Assembly (NCBI GenBank): GCA_947626825.1
Contig: CANQTM010000002.1
Span: 52,223 to 116,222 of the forward strand
Reading direction: 5' to 3'
Origin: an uncultured Bacilli bacterium
GTDB lineage: Bacteria > Bacillota_I > Bacilli_A > RFN20 > CAG-631
Length of the DNA: 64,000 nucleotides
Part shown: piece by piece, positions 9,185 to 17,024 of the stretch
Layout of the letters: the number at the start of each line of letters is the position of its first letter
Numbering within the stretch: position 1 is the stretch's first letter
Translations under genes and position numbers: made by a program
Notes under the pieces: generated by a model
Told to the model about the DNA's origin: nothing
The model's database searches: none
Seen by the model: the letters and a program-made list of their open reading frames with translations, nothing else

Positions 9185-10396
9185 ATGGATCAAGAAATAA
9201 GAAATTTAATTGCTTTAGAAACAAAAAGACAAAATAATGGTATTGAATTAATTGCATCTGAAAATTATGCAAGCCAAGAAGTCCGCATGGCTTGCGGCTC
9301 AATTTTGACAAATAAATATGCTGAAGGTTATCCTAATGCGAGATATTATGGCGGTTGTGAATATGTCGATCAAATTGAAAAAATTGCAATTGAAAGAGTT
9401 TGTAAATTATTTAATGTAAAATATGCAAATGTTCAACCTCACAGTGGTTCACAAGCAAATGCTGCTGCATATCGTGCTTTACTTCCAAATGGTGGGAAAA
9501 TATTAAGTTTGGTATTAAATGATGGGGGTCATTTAACTCATGGAAGTCCAGTAAGTTTTTCATCCCATTTATATCAATTTGTTCATTATCCTTTAGGAAG
9601 AGATGGTAAACTTGATTATAATAAAATATTAGAAATTGCTAAACTTGAAAAACCAGATTTGATTTTAGCAGGGTATAGTGCTTATCCTTATGCTATTGAT
9701 TTTAAAAAATTTAAAGAAATATGTAATGAAGTTTCTTGTTTATTTATGGTAGATATGGCTCATATTGCAGGCTTAATTGCGGCCAAATTACATGAAAATC
9801 CTTGTGATTATGCTGATATTGTTACTTCAACAACACATAAAACATTAAGAGGGCCAAGAGGTGGTATTATTTTAACTAATAATGAAAATATTATTAAAAA
9901 AGTAAATAGTGCTATTTTTCCATATTATCAAGGTGGACCATTAGAACACATTATTGCTGGAAAAGCTATATGTTTTAAAGAAGCATCGACAAAACAATTT
10001 CAAACATATGCAAATAATGTCATAATCAATACAAAAACATGTAAAGATGAATTAGAATCTTTAAAAATAAAAGTTAGTGGAACAGATAATCATTTATTTT
10101 TATTAAATACTTTAGACAGTTATAATTTAACAGGATTAGAAGCTCAAAAAAAGCTTGAAAATGTCGGTATTACCACTAATAAAAACATGTTACCAAACGA
10201 CACTTTAACTCCTAAAGAAACAAGTGGACTTCGTATAGGATTTGCAGCTATTACCACTAGAGGATGCAATCAAAATGACGCTAAAATTATTGCCAAATTA
10301 ATAGATGGTGTTCTTTCAAATAAACTTGCTGAAAATTATGTTAAAAATGAAGTGTCTAATTTAACAAAAAAATGGCTTAAAATTGAAGAAATATAA
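9185..10396 (+). CDS. glyA: Serine hydroxymethyltransferase
   Basis: PLP-dependent enzyme that interconverts serine and glycine and loads one-carbon units on tetrahydrofolate. I start at the MDQEIRNLI methionine because a GGTGA site lies 8 bases ahead; the track start (9170) would sit inside the ribosome binding region. About 403 residues, a normal length. Motifs include ELIASENYAS, AEGYPNARYYGGCEYVD, QPHSGSQANAA, GGHLTHG, the Asp in FMVDMAHIAGLIA, and the Schiff-base lysine in TTHKTLRGPRGG. It stands apart from the following nitroreductase by 57 bases and may share its transcript. It supplies glycine and C1 units for purine and thymidylate synthesis. Confidence 0.97.
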   Translation: MDQEIRNLIALETKRQNNGIELIASENYASQEVRMACGSILTNKYAEGYPNARYYGGCEYVDQIEKIAIERVCKLFNVKYANVQPHSGSQANAAAYRALLPNGGKILSLVLNDGGHLTHGSPVSFSSHLYQFVHYPLGRDGKLDYNKILEIAKLEKPDLILAGYSAYPYAIDFKKFKEICNEVSCLFMVDMAHIAGLIAAKLHENPCDYADIVTSTTHKTLRGPRGGIILTNNENIIKKVNSAIFPYYQGGPLEHIIAGKAICFKEASTKQFQTYANNVIINTKTCKDELESLKIKVSGTDNHLFLLNTLDSYNLTGLEAQKKLENVGITTNKNMLPNDTLTPKETSGLRIGFAAITTRGCNQNDAKIIAKLIDGVLSNKLAENYVKNEVSNLTKKWLKIEEI

Positions 10397-10453
10397 TAAT
10401 ATATTGCATGATTTTTTAAATTAATATATAGTATTTTTAGAGGTGAAAATTAT

Positions 10454-10972
10454 ATGGATAATAAAGTCGTTTCAACAATAAAAAATAGAGTTAGTTGTCG
10501 AAATTACAGTTCAAAAAAAGTACCACTAAACAAATTAAAAACAATTGCTGAATGTGGCATGATGGCACCAAGTGCTATGAATAAACAAATTGCAAACATT
10601 TTAGTATTAAAAAGTAAAAATGTTATTGAAAAATTAAGAAAATTATCATTAGATGTTTTAGGTAATGATTGTTTTTATGGTGCCAATAATATGATTATAG
10701 TTTATGGTCCAAAAGATAATCCATTTACTTTGCAAGATTGTTCTTGCATTTTAGAAAATATGTTTATTGCTGCATCGTCTTTAAAAATTAATTCTTGTTG
10801 GATTAATCAAGTTGATAAATTGTTGAATGATCCAAAAGGTAAAAAAGTTAAAAAATTTTTAGGATTAGATGATAATGTAATGGTTGTTGGTACATGTATT
10901 TTAGGTTATTGTGCTGATGAAAGTAAACTAAGTATAAAACCAAGAAAGGAAAATTTTATTAAAGTTATATGA
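10454..10972 (+). CDS. Nitroreductase family protein
   Basis: A 172-residue member of the FMN-dependent nitroreductase fold. The N-terminus has the family pattern IKNRVSCRNYSSKKVPLNKL and CGMMAPSAMNKQ, the FMN phosphate-binding region; the later part has ILENMFIAASSLKINSCWIN and the GLDDNVMVVGTCILGY region. It would reduce quinones, nitro compounds or flavin substrates with NAD(P)H. The true substrate is not visible. An AGAGGTGA site precedes the ATG. The stop codon is TGA inside an ATGA overlap with the next gene, which shows that UGA is a stop in this organism. Confidence 0.85.
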   Translation: MDNKVVSTIKNRVSCRNYSSKKVPLNKLKTIAECGMMAPSAMNKQIANILVLKSKNVIEKLRKLSLDVLGNDCFYGANNMIIVYGPKDNPFTLQDCSCILENMFIAASSLKINSCWINQVDKLLNDPKGKKVKKFLGLDDNVMVVGTCILGYCADESKLSIKPRKENFIKVI

Positions 10973-11802
10973 TTTACGAAAAAATTAATCTTAAAGAATT
11001 TTATCCAATGCTTACAAATGATGTTTTTTTAACATCATATTGCCAAGATAATTATAAAGAATTTTCCCCAAAAACATTAAGAAAATGTGTAATTGTTTTA
11101 CCAGGTGGTGGTTATTCATGGTTAAGTGATCGCGAAGCAGAACCAGTTGCATTAAGATTTGCAGGTCATGATATTGCAAGCTTTGTCTTAAAATATACAA
11201 CTGCTCCTAAAATCAAATATCCAGATGTAATATATGAAGTATATGCTGCTATTGCTTATATAAGAAAACATTATGATTATTATCATATTGATGTTAATGC
11301 TATTTCAGTTGTTGGCTTTTCGGCTGGTGGTCATTTAGCAGCATCAAGTAGTGCTTTTTGGCAAGAAAAAGAAATGGCAACATTTTTGAATGTTAGTAAT
11401 AATGATATTAAAATTAATGGCTGTATTTTAGGATATCCTGTGATTTCATCAAAAGTTGGTCATCAAGAAACAATACAAAATATTACTAAAAATGATCCAA
11501 AATTGTTGGAAAAATTATCAATTGATAAACAGGTAACAAAACAATTTCCTAAAACATTTATTTGGCATACAACATTTGATTCTTGTGTTGACTTAGATAA
11601 TTCACTATTGTTAGCTAAAGCCCTTCATGAAAATAAAATATTTATGGAATTACATATTTATCCAATGCTTGATCATGGACAATCTTTAGCAGATAAATCT
11701 GTTTATTATGAAAACTTTTTATCAAAAGAAGATTTGAATAAAATGAAATATAATACTCAATGGGTATCTAACGCTATTCATTTTATTCAAGAATATATTT
11801 AA
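10969..11802 (+). CDS. Alpha/beta hydrolase (BD-FAE / Aes esterase type)
   Basis: A 277-residue cytoplasmic protein with no signal peptide. It has the oxyanion-hole motif LPGGGYSWLS, the nucleophile elbow GFSAGGHLA (Ser about residue 118), a probable acidic residue in the WHTTFDSCVD region, and a catalytic His in PMLDHGQSL. This arrangement matches small carboxylesterases and acetyl-xylan-esterase-like enzymes. It would cleave an ester, perhaps an acetylated sugar, but the substrate is unknown. Its start overlaps the nitroreductase stop by 4 bases (ATGA), so the two are translationally coupled. A bidirectional terminator follows. Confidence 0.85.
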   Translation: MIYEKINLKEFYPMLTNDVFLTSYCQDNYKEFSPKTLRKCVIVLPGGGYSWLSDREAEPVALRFAGHDIASFVLKYTTAPKIKYPDVIYEVYAAIAYIRKHYDYYHIDVNAISVVGFSAGGHLAASSSAFWQEKEMATFLNVSNNDIKINGCILGYPVISSKVGHQETIQNITKNDPKLLEKLSIDKQVTKQFPKTFIWHTTFDSCVDLDNSLLLAKALHENKIFMELHIYPMLDHGQSLADKSVYYENFLSKEDLNKMKYNTQWVSNAIHFIQEYI

Positions 11803-11805
11803 AAT

Positions 11806-11850
11806 AAAAAATCTAGATTAATTTCTTTTTGAAATTTCTAGATTTTTTTT
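11806..11850. terminator. Bidirectional intrinsic terminator
   Basis: AAATCTAGA and TCTAGATTT form the outer stem, and AATTTC/GAAATT extend it inside around a T-rich loop. A T tract follows on the plus strand and an A tract precedes it, so it can end both the plus-strand hydrolase transcript and the minus-strand ROK kinase transcript. Confidence 0.85.
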
Positions 11851-11853
11851 ATA

Positions 11854-12777
11854 TTAATTTAATTTAAAATCAAAATTAGCTGCAGCACCAATTAAACCAG
11901 TTTTACCTTTAAATGATGTTAAATAAACTTCACATTGTTCATATCCTCTATTATTTATAAATGTTTTGATTAATTCTAAATCAATTAAATCACTTTCAGT
12001 AATACCCCCAGCAATAACTATTCTTTGAGGATCAAACAAATTGCATAAATTTAAGATTCCTTCGGCAATGTCATAATTCCATTTTCTAATTGCAGAAAGA
12101 ACCATTTTATTGTTTCCTTTAGCATATTGTACTATTTGGTATCCAGATAATTTTTCATCACTAATTTTTGAATTTTCATCAATAGTATGCATATTATATT
12201 CTTTAACTGTATTTATTAAACCTAAAACTGAGGCATAGGTTTCAAGGCATCCTCGACGGCCACAATTACATCTTCGACCATTTCTATTAATTATCATATG
12301 GCCGATTTTACCACCTTTTAAATGACTTCCTATAACAATTTGATTGTTCATTAAAATGGCACCACCAACACCTCGACCTAAAGTTATAAAAATGGCATTA
12401 TCTATATCTTTTAATTTGCCATATTTTTTTTCACCATAAAAGGCTGCTAAACCATCATTACATATTTTTATTTCAAGATCTGGAAAATTATTTTGAAAAT
12501 CTTCTAAAATATTATAATTTTTCCATCCCAAATTTGCGGCTGTTTCTACTTTACCATTAATAATGTCTCCTGGACAACCAATACCAATTTTAGTTATATT
12601 ATATTTATTAATATATATGTTGCAAAAATCTTTAATTCCTTCGATAAATTGATTGCTTTTTCCCTTAAAAACATTTCTTGTAGAAGTATTTTCTATAACA
12701 TTATCTTGTTTTACAACTCCAATTTTAATGCTTGTGCCGCCAATATCAATAGCCAATATATATTCATTATCAACCAT
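11854..12777 (-). CDS. ROK family sugar kinase (glucokinase-like)
   Basis: A 307-residue ROK protein. The ATP phosphate-binding motif DIGGTSIKIG is near the N-terminus; the middle carries GIGCPGDI and LGRGVGGAIL. The Zn-binding ROK signature CNCGRRGCLETYAS follows a conserved GHM. There is no N-terminal helix-turn-helix, so it is a kinase rather than a repressor. It would phosphorylate glucose, N-acetylmannosamine, allose or a similar hexose. A strong TGGAGGTAA site precedes the ATG. It lies 40 bases after the HD gene and probably shares its promoter. It could phosphorylate sugars taken up by the transporter at 42-57 kb, but nothing in the sequence proves the link. Confidence 0.88.
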   Translation of the reverse strand: MVDNEYILAIDIGGTSIKIGVVKQDNVIENTSTRNVFKGKSNQFIEGIKDFCNIYINKYNITKIGIGCPGDIINGKVETAANLGWKNYNILEDFQNNFPDLEIKICNDGLAAFYGEKKYGKLKDIDNAIFITLGRGVGGAILMNNQIVIGSHLKGGKIGHMIINRNGRRCNCGRRGCLETYASVLGLINTVKEYNMHTIDENSKISDEKLSGYQIVQYAKGNNKMVLSAIRKWNYDIAEGILNLCNLFDPQRIVIAGGITESDLIDLELIKTFINNRGYEQCEVYLTSFKGKTGLIGAAANFDFKLN

Positions 12778-12817
12778 CTTGTTACCTCCATTTTATAATT
12801 ATTTTCATGTTTTTGAA

Positions 12818-13453
12818 TTATTTTGTAATTTTATTATTTAAGACATAATTTGAAATGGCCTTAAAATTTTCATCATATGGGTATTTTGATTGACTAAATT
12901 TTAACCACATTGTTGACCATGAGGTGTTTTTATTTTTTAATAATTCTTTTACTAATGAATCATTTATTGTTTCATTGTTACTTTGGCTATTTAATGAAAC
13001 ATATCCTTGTTCATCATATATTTTACATTGTATATCACATTCGAGTTTATCACATTGAAAAGCAAAAAAGGCTTCTTTTGTTTCTTGCTTGTCAAATTCT
13101 AAAAATAATTGTTCAATTTCATTTCCATTTAGTAAATTGTTTAAAATTTTATGAACTGCTTCATGTTCAATTTTCTCTTTTTCTTTTTTATCTATTTGGA
13201 ATAAAGTTAAATCACCAATTATAGTTTCACCAAGTTCATGAATTGCTAGCATAAAAATAACTTTTCTTATATCAAGATTATATTGATATTCGCTATTAAT
13301 GGCAATTGCAAGCATTTGTACACCATAAATATGTTCAGCAACACTTTCTAATCTTTCTTTTTGTACATTCCAATTTAACCAACCAGTTCGAATAACATCT
13401 TTTAATTTATTACATATTAAATAATATTCAATTACTTTTTGCTCTTTGGTCAT
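12818..13453 (-). CDS. HD-domain hydrolase, YfbR/HDDC2-like (5'-nucleotidase type)
   Basis: About 211 residues from the MTKEQKV methionine, which has a GGGAGAGG site 6 bases upstream. The longer track start (13480) would lie at or before the predicted transcription start, so it is rejected. The HD-fold pattern is RLESVAEHIYGVQMLA, then FMLAIHELGETIIGDLT, and a later CDKLECDIQCKIYDEQG. The family usually has His-Asp at the second motif; here it reads His-Glu. Relatives dephosphorylate deoxynucleoside monophosphates with a divalent metal. The first gene of a two-gene transcript with the ROK kinase. Function by homology only. Confidence 0.8.
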   Translation of the reverse strand: MTKEQKVIEYYLICNKLKDVIRTGWLNWNVQKERLESVAEHIYGVQMLAIAINSEYQYNLDIRKVIFMLAIHELGETIIGDLTLFQIDKKEKEKIEHEAVHKILNNLLNGNEIEQLFLEFDKQETKEAFFAFQCDKLECDIQCKIYDEQGYVSLNSQSNNETINDSLVKELLKNKNTSWSTMWLKFSQSKYPYDENFKAISNYVLNNKITK

Positions 13454-13480
13454 TTTATGCCTCTCCCTTTGTTGATACAT

Positions 13481-13489
13481 ATTATACCA
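13481..13489 (-). promoter_or_regulatory. Extended -10 promoter for the HD hydrolase-ROK kinase pair
   Basis: The minus strand reads TGGTATAAT, an extended -10 with no good -35. It lies about 28 bases before the chosen ATG of the HD gene and fixes that start choice. Confidence 0.55.
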
Positions 13490-13541
13490 CTAAGTAATTG
13501 TAAATGCTTTAAAATCATTTTAATGTGTATCATTTTGTAAA

Positions 13542-13571
13542 TTGACTATATGTTAAATAATGTTTTATAAT
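13542..13571 (+). promoter_or_regulatory. Promoter upstream of the NTF2-like gene
   Basis: TTGACT, an 18-base spacer, then TATAAT. It faces away from the HD gene promoter, giving a divergent intergenic region. A second TATAAT-like box (13592-13597) lies downstream without a partner -35. The leader before the next ATG would be about 75 bases. Confidence 0.6.
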
Positions 13572-13655
13572 TAAATTGTTAGAAAATTATTTATAATAAA
13601 CTTAGTTCAAAACAATTACGATTTTATAGCCTAAAAATGAAGGGAGTAATTAGCA

Positions 13656-14036
13656 ATGGCTAAATTAGATGTAAGTGCATTGATTCAAAGTAAGTACATT
13701 AGATTTTATCGTTATTTGATTGAAAAAGATATTGTTCGTTTATCTAATTTAATGGATGATTCGTTTACTATACTTAATATATCTAATGTTAGACAAACTA
13801 AAATACAATTTTTACAAGCTATTGAAGATGGAACATTAGCTTATTATCAATGTCGTCATGATAAAATTATCATTGATAACATTAATGAAAACGAAGCCAC
13901 ATTAATAGGCAATACAAATGTTTTATCATCTTTATTTGTACAAAATAAAAGTTATTTAAATTTAAGAATGATAATAACTTTTATCAAAAATAATGATGAT
14001 TGGAAAATGAATAAAATAATCACTTCAACATATTAA
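13656..14036 (+). CDS. NTF2-like / DUF4440 (SnoaL-fold) small protein
   Basis: A 126-residue protein with no signal peptide. The N-terminal helix leads into IEKDIVRLSNLMDDSFTI, then FLQAIEDGTLAYY and a C-terminal sheet pattern ending MIITFIKNNDDWKMNKIITS, the classic NTF2-like (DUF4440) layout in which the last strands carry a W-K motif. Such proteins are ligand-binding pockets or isomerase-like enzymes. No function can be given. It has a GAAGGGAG site and precedes the flavodoxin gene by 22 bases. Confidence 0.7.
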   Translation: MAKLDVSALIQSKYIRFYRYLIEKDIVRLSNLMDDSFTILNISNVRQTKIQFLQAIEDGTLAYYQCRHDKIIIDNINENEATLIGNTNVLSSLFVQNKSYLNLRMIITFIKNNDDWKMNKIITSTY

Positions 14037-14058
14037 AATAATGCAAGGAGGGGGCCTT

Positions 14059-14613
14059 ATGTTATTTAAAAAAAAGAAAAAAGATTCAAACAAGAAAAGT
14101 ATTATTATTTATTTTAGTCGTGCTGATGAAAATTATGCCGTTGGTTGGATCAATAAAGGAAATACAGAAATCATTGCAGAATATGTTCAAGAATTTACAA
14201 ATGCTGATATGTTCAAAGTTGAACCAAAAGTTCCTTATCCTGAAGATTATAATAAATGCCTTTATGAAGCAAAACAAAGACAAGAACTTCAAAAAGCACC
14301 AATTGTTCAAAAAGTTCCAGATATTAGTGATTATGAAATAATTTATATTGGTACACCAATTTATTGGGATATTATGCCTGAAGAAATGGCCACGGCTTTA
14401 TATGATATTGATTTTAGTGGTAAAATAATTCGCCCTTTTGTAACACATGAAGGAAGCGGTCTTGGAAGTGTTCCTATTCAAATAAAAGCTCTTTGTAAAA
14501 AAGCATCAATTAAAGAAGGACTTGCAATTAGAGGATCAAATGTTGCAAATTCTAAAGATTTAGTTAAAGAATGGACAGAAAAAAATAACAATATAAACAA
14601 AATTATGATATAA
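14059..14613 (+). CDS. Flavodoxin family protein
   Basis: About 184 residues from the MLFKKKKK methionine; an AAGGAGGGGG site sits just before it, so the track start at 14041 (which contains that site) is wrong. A lysine-rich N-terminus is followed by the flavodoxin core: SIIIYFSRADEN (FMN phosphate loop region), IGTPIYWDIMPEEMATAL (isoalloxazine loop), and FVTHEGSGLGSVPIQI. It resembles the Flavodoxin_4 group, which may act as NADPH-dependent quinone or small-molecule reductases rather than classic electron carriers. The basic N-terminus may touch nucleic acid or membrane, which is speculation. Confidence 0.82.
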   Translation: MLFKKKKKDSNKKSIIIYFSRADENYAVGWINKGNTEIIAEYVQEFTNADMFKVEPKVPYPEDYNKCLYEAKQRQELQKAPIVQKVPDISDYEIIYIGTPIYWDIMPEEMATALYDIDFSGKIIRPFVTHEGSGLGSVPIQIKALCKKASIKEGLAIRGSNVANSKDLVKEWTEKNNNINKIMI

Positions 14614-14614
14614 T
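14606..14614 (+). promoter_or_regulatory. Possible extended -10 promoter for addBA
   Basis: TGATATAAT overlaps the stop codon of the flavodoxin gene and lies about 32 bases before the addB ATG. The -35 is poor. If real, addB-addA are transcribed from here in addition to read-through. Confidence 0.4.
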
Positions 14615-14645
14615 CATTTATATATATTTTTAGCGGGGAAGTCTA

Positions 14646-17024
14646 ATGAAACTTGATTTTTTGAGCGATAATCTTATATTAATAGTTCCTAAAAATGGAA
14701 AAGAAAAAATTATTCAAGAAATATCTAAATTACCTAATTTTTATAGTTATAAAATAGTTGATGATGTTGAATTAAAACATCTTTTATGTTTTGATTATGA
14801 TATTAATGCATTAGATTATTTATCTAAAAAATATAATTTGAAATTAGACATAGCCAAAGAATATATGGATAATTTATATTTTATCGAAAATAAAGATTAT
14901 AAAAATGAAAGATTAAATAAATTAGTTAATATTAAAAATGATTTATTAGCTAAAAAATTATTAATTACGGACCAAAACTTTAAAAAGAATATTATTGATA
15001 AAAAAATTATTGTTTATGGTTTTGATGCTATTTCTAAAGAATTTTTATTACTTTTAAATAAATTAAACAAACCATATGAAATAATTAATAATAGTGATAA
15101 TATTAAAAAGATATTTAATGTTTATCATTTTGAAACATTAGAAGATGAATGTGATGCTGTATGTTATCAAATATCTACTTTATTAAAACAAAATATTGAT
15201 ATTAATAAAATTAAAATTGCTAATGCTAATAGCGATTATTTATTCACATTGAAACGTTATTTTAAAATGTATAATTTGGCCTTTGAAAATATAAACGATT
15301 CATTTTTGTATAGTTTAGAATGTGTTAATGATTTTTTAGGAAAATTAAAAGATAATTATAATTTTCAAGAAGCATTAGATTATTTTTTAGAAAAATATCC
15401 TAATGAAACTGATATTTATTACCAATTGTTAAATTTAGCTAATTCTTTTGTGAAGTTAGATTTAAAATCATCAATAAGTAGTTTTATTTATATGTTAAAA
15501 AATACAAAAATTAACGTTAAAAAGTTACAAAATTGTCTTAGTTTTATTAATATTGATAATTATTTTGTCATGGATGATGAATATATTTTTGTTTTATCAA
15601 TTAATCAAGGAATTTATCCAAAATCTTATAAAGATGAAGATTTTTATAATGATAATGAAAAACAAATAATTGGATTAGACACAAGTGAAGATTTAAATTC
15701 ATTAGCTAAAGAAAAATTTAAAGTTATGTTAAATAAAAGTCCTAATATGATTTTATCATATAAAGATAAAACTCCATTTATGTCTTTTTCAAAATCGTTT
15801 GTTTTAAATGAAAATGGTATTGATGAAAAAGAATTTATTTATGATAGAAGTTTATCTTTTTCTATAAAAAATGATAAAATTAAATTAGCTAAAATGTATG
15901 ATAATATCTACAAAAACATGAATAATTCATATACTATTTTATTAAATAGTAATTATAGTATTGATTATAAAAATTATGATCATACTTTTCATTTGTTTGA
16001 TAATGATAAAATAAAAAATTATATAATAAAAAATCATATTAATTTATCTTATTCATCTTTAAACAATTATTATAATTGTTCTTTTAAATATTATCTTAAT
16101 GATTTATTAAAATTAACGCCTGATACATCATCTATTAGTAGTGACATTGGAACTTTATTCCATAAAGTATTAGAATTATCATATAATGATGATTTTGATT
16201 TTGATAATGTTTATGATGAAGAATGTCAAAAAATTAATGATGAAGAAACATTATTTTATATAAATAAACTAAAACCTTTATTAAATGATATTATTAAAAT
16301 TAATGCTCAAAAGATGTCTTCATGTAATTTAAATAAATGTTTAACAGAACAAGAAGTTAAAATCGATTATAACATTAACAATATGCCAATCACATTAAAA
16401 GGTTTTATAGATAAAATTTTATATACAAATGAAGATGATAAAACTTATGTTGCTATAATTGATTATAAGACAGGTGAAGCAGAATTGAAACTTGAAAACA
16501 TTCAATTTGGCCTTTCTATGCAATTGCCAATTTATTTATATTTTTTAAAAAATTATAAAAAATTTACAAATGTTGAAGTTTGTGGCTTTTATCTTCAAAA
16601 ATTATTGCCAGAAACATTAAAATATGGTGAATGTTATGAAGATGTCTTGAATACCAATCTTTTGCTTCAAGGTTATAGCAATTCTTCATTTTCAATTATT
16701 TCAAAGTTTGATTTAGGTTTTGAACATTCTAATATTGTTAAATCATTAAAATTAAATAAGGAAAATGAATTTTCTAAAAATAGCAAAATATTATCATCAA
16801 AACAAATGGATGAAATTGCATTACAAGTTGAAGAAAAAGTCAAAGAAGCTATAAAAAACATAAGTGAATGTCAATTTCCTATAAATCCTAAAGTACTAAA
16901 TGGTAAATTAATAAGTTGTGAATATTGTCCATTTAAAGAATGTTGTTTTGTTACATTTAATGATTATCAATATTTAAATTTAAAAGATAATAATGTAAAG
17001 GATGGTGATTCAAATGGCAATTAA
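14646..17024 (+). CDS. Helicase-nuclease subunit AddB/RexB-like
   Basis: A 792-residue protein, shorter than Bacillus AddB (about 1,160). No Walker A is seen at the N-terminus, as in RexB-type subunits whose helicase half is inactive. The C-terminal third is a PD-(D/E)XK nuclease: LSYSSLNNYYNCSFKYYL, GTLFHKVLEL, GFIDKI, and AIIDYKTGEAE with the catalytic Asp and Lys. A first cysteine (YYNCSF) and the final cluster CEYCPFKECC fit the AddB iron-sulfur staple (C-x2-C-x5-C). It works with AddA to process double-strand breaks for RecA loading. Its end overlaps the addA start. Its length and weak sequence conservation make it a divergent family member. Confidence 0.85.
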   Translation: MKLDFLSDNLILIVPKNGKEKIIQEISKLPNFYSYKIVDDVELKHLLCFDYDINALDYLSKKYNLKLDIAKEYMDNLYFIENKDYKNERLNKLVNIKNDLLAKKLLITDQNFKKNIIDKKIIVYGFDAISKEFLLLLNKLNKPYEIINNSDNIKKIFNVYHFETLEDECDAVCYQISTLLKQNIDINKIKIANANSDYLFTLKRYFKMYNLAFENINDSFLYSLECVNDFLGKLKDNYNFQEALDYFLEKYPNETDIYYQLLNLANSFVKLDLKSSISSFIYMLKNTKINVKKLQNCLSFINIDNYFVMDDEYIFVLSINQGIYPKSYKDEDFYNDNEKQIIGLDTSEDLNSLAKEKFKVMLNKSPNMILSYKDKTPFMSFSKSFVLNENGIDEKEFIYDRSLSFSIKNDKIKLAKMYDNIYKNMNNSYTILLNSNYSIDYKNYDHTFHLFDNDKIKNYIIKNHINLSYSSLNNYYNCSFKYYLNDLLKLTPDTSSISSDIGTLFHKVLELSYNDDFDFDNVYDEECQKINDEETLFYINKLKPLLNDIIKINAQKMSSCNLNKCLTEQEVKIDYNINNMPITLKGFIDKILYTNEDDKTYVAIIDYKTGEAELKLENIQFGLSMQLPIYLYFLKNYKKFTNVEVCGFYLQKLLPETLKYGECYEDVLNTNLLLQGYSNSSFSIISKFDLGFEHSNIVKSLKLNKENEFSKNSKILSSKQMDEIALQVEEKVKEAIKNISECQFPINPKVLNGKLISCEYCPFKECCFVTFNDYQYLNLKDNNVKDGDSNGN

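Noticed and set aside
13454-13480. Longer start for the HD-domain gene
   Set aside because: The TATAAT box ends next to it, so this codon would not be in the mRNA.
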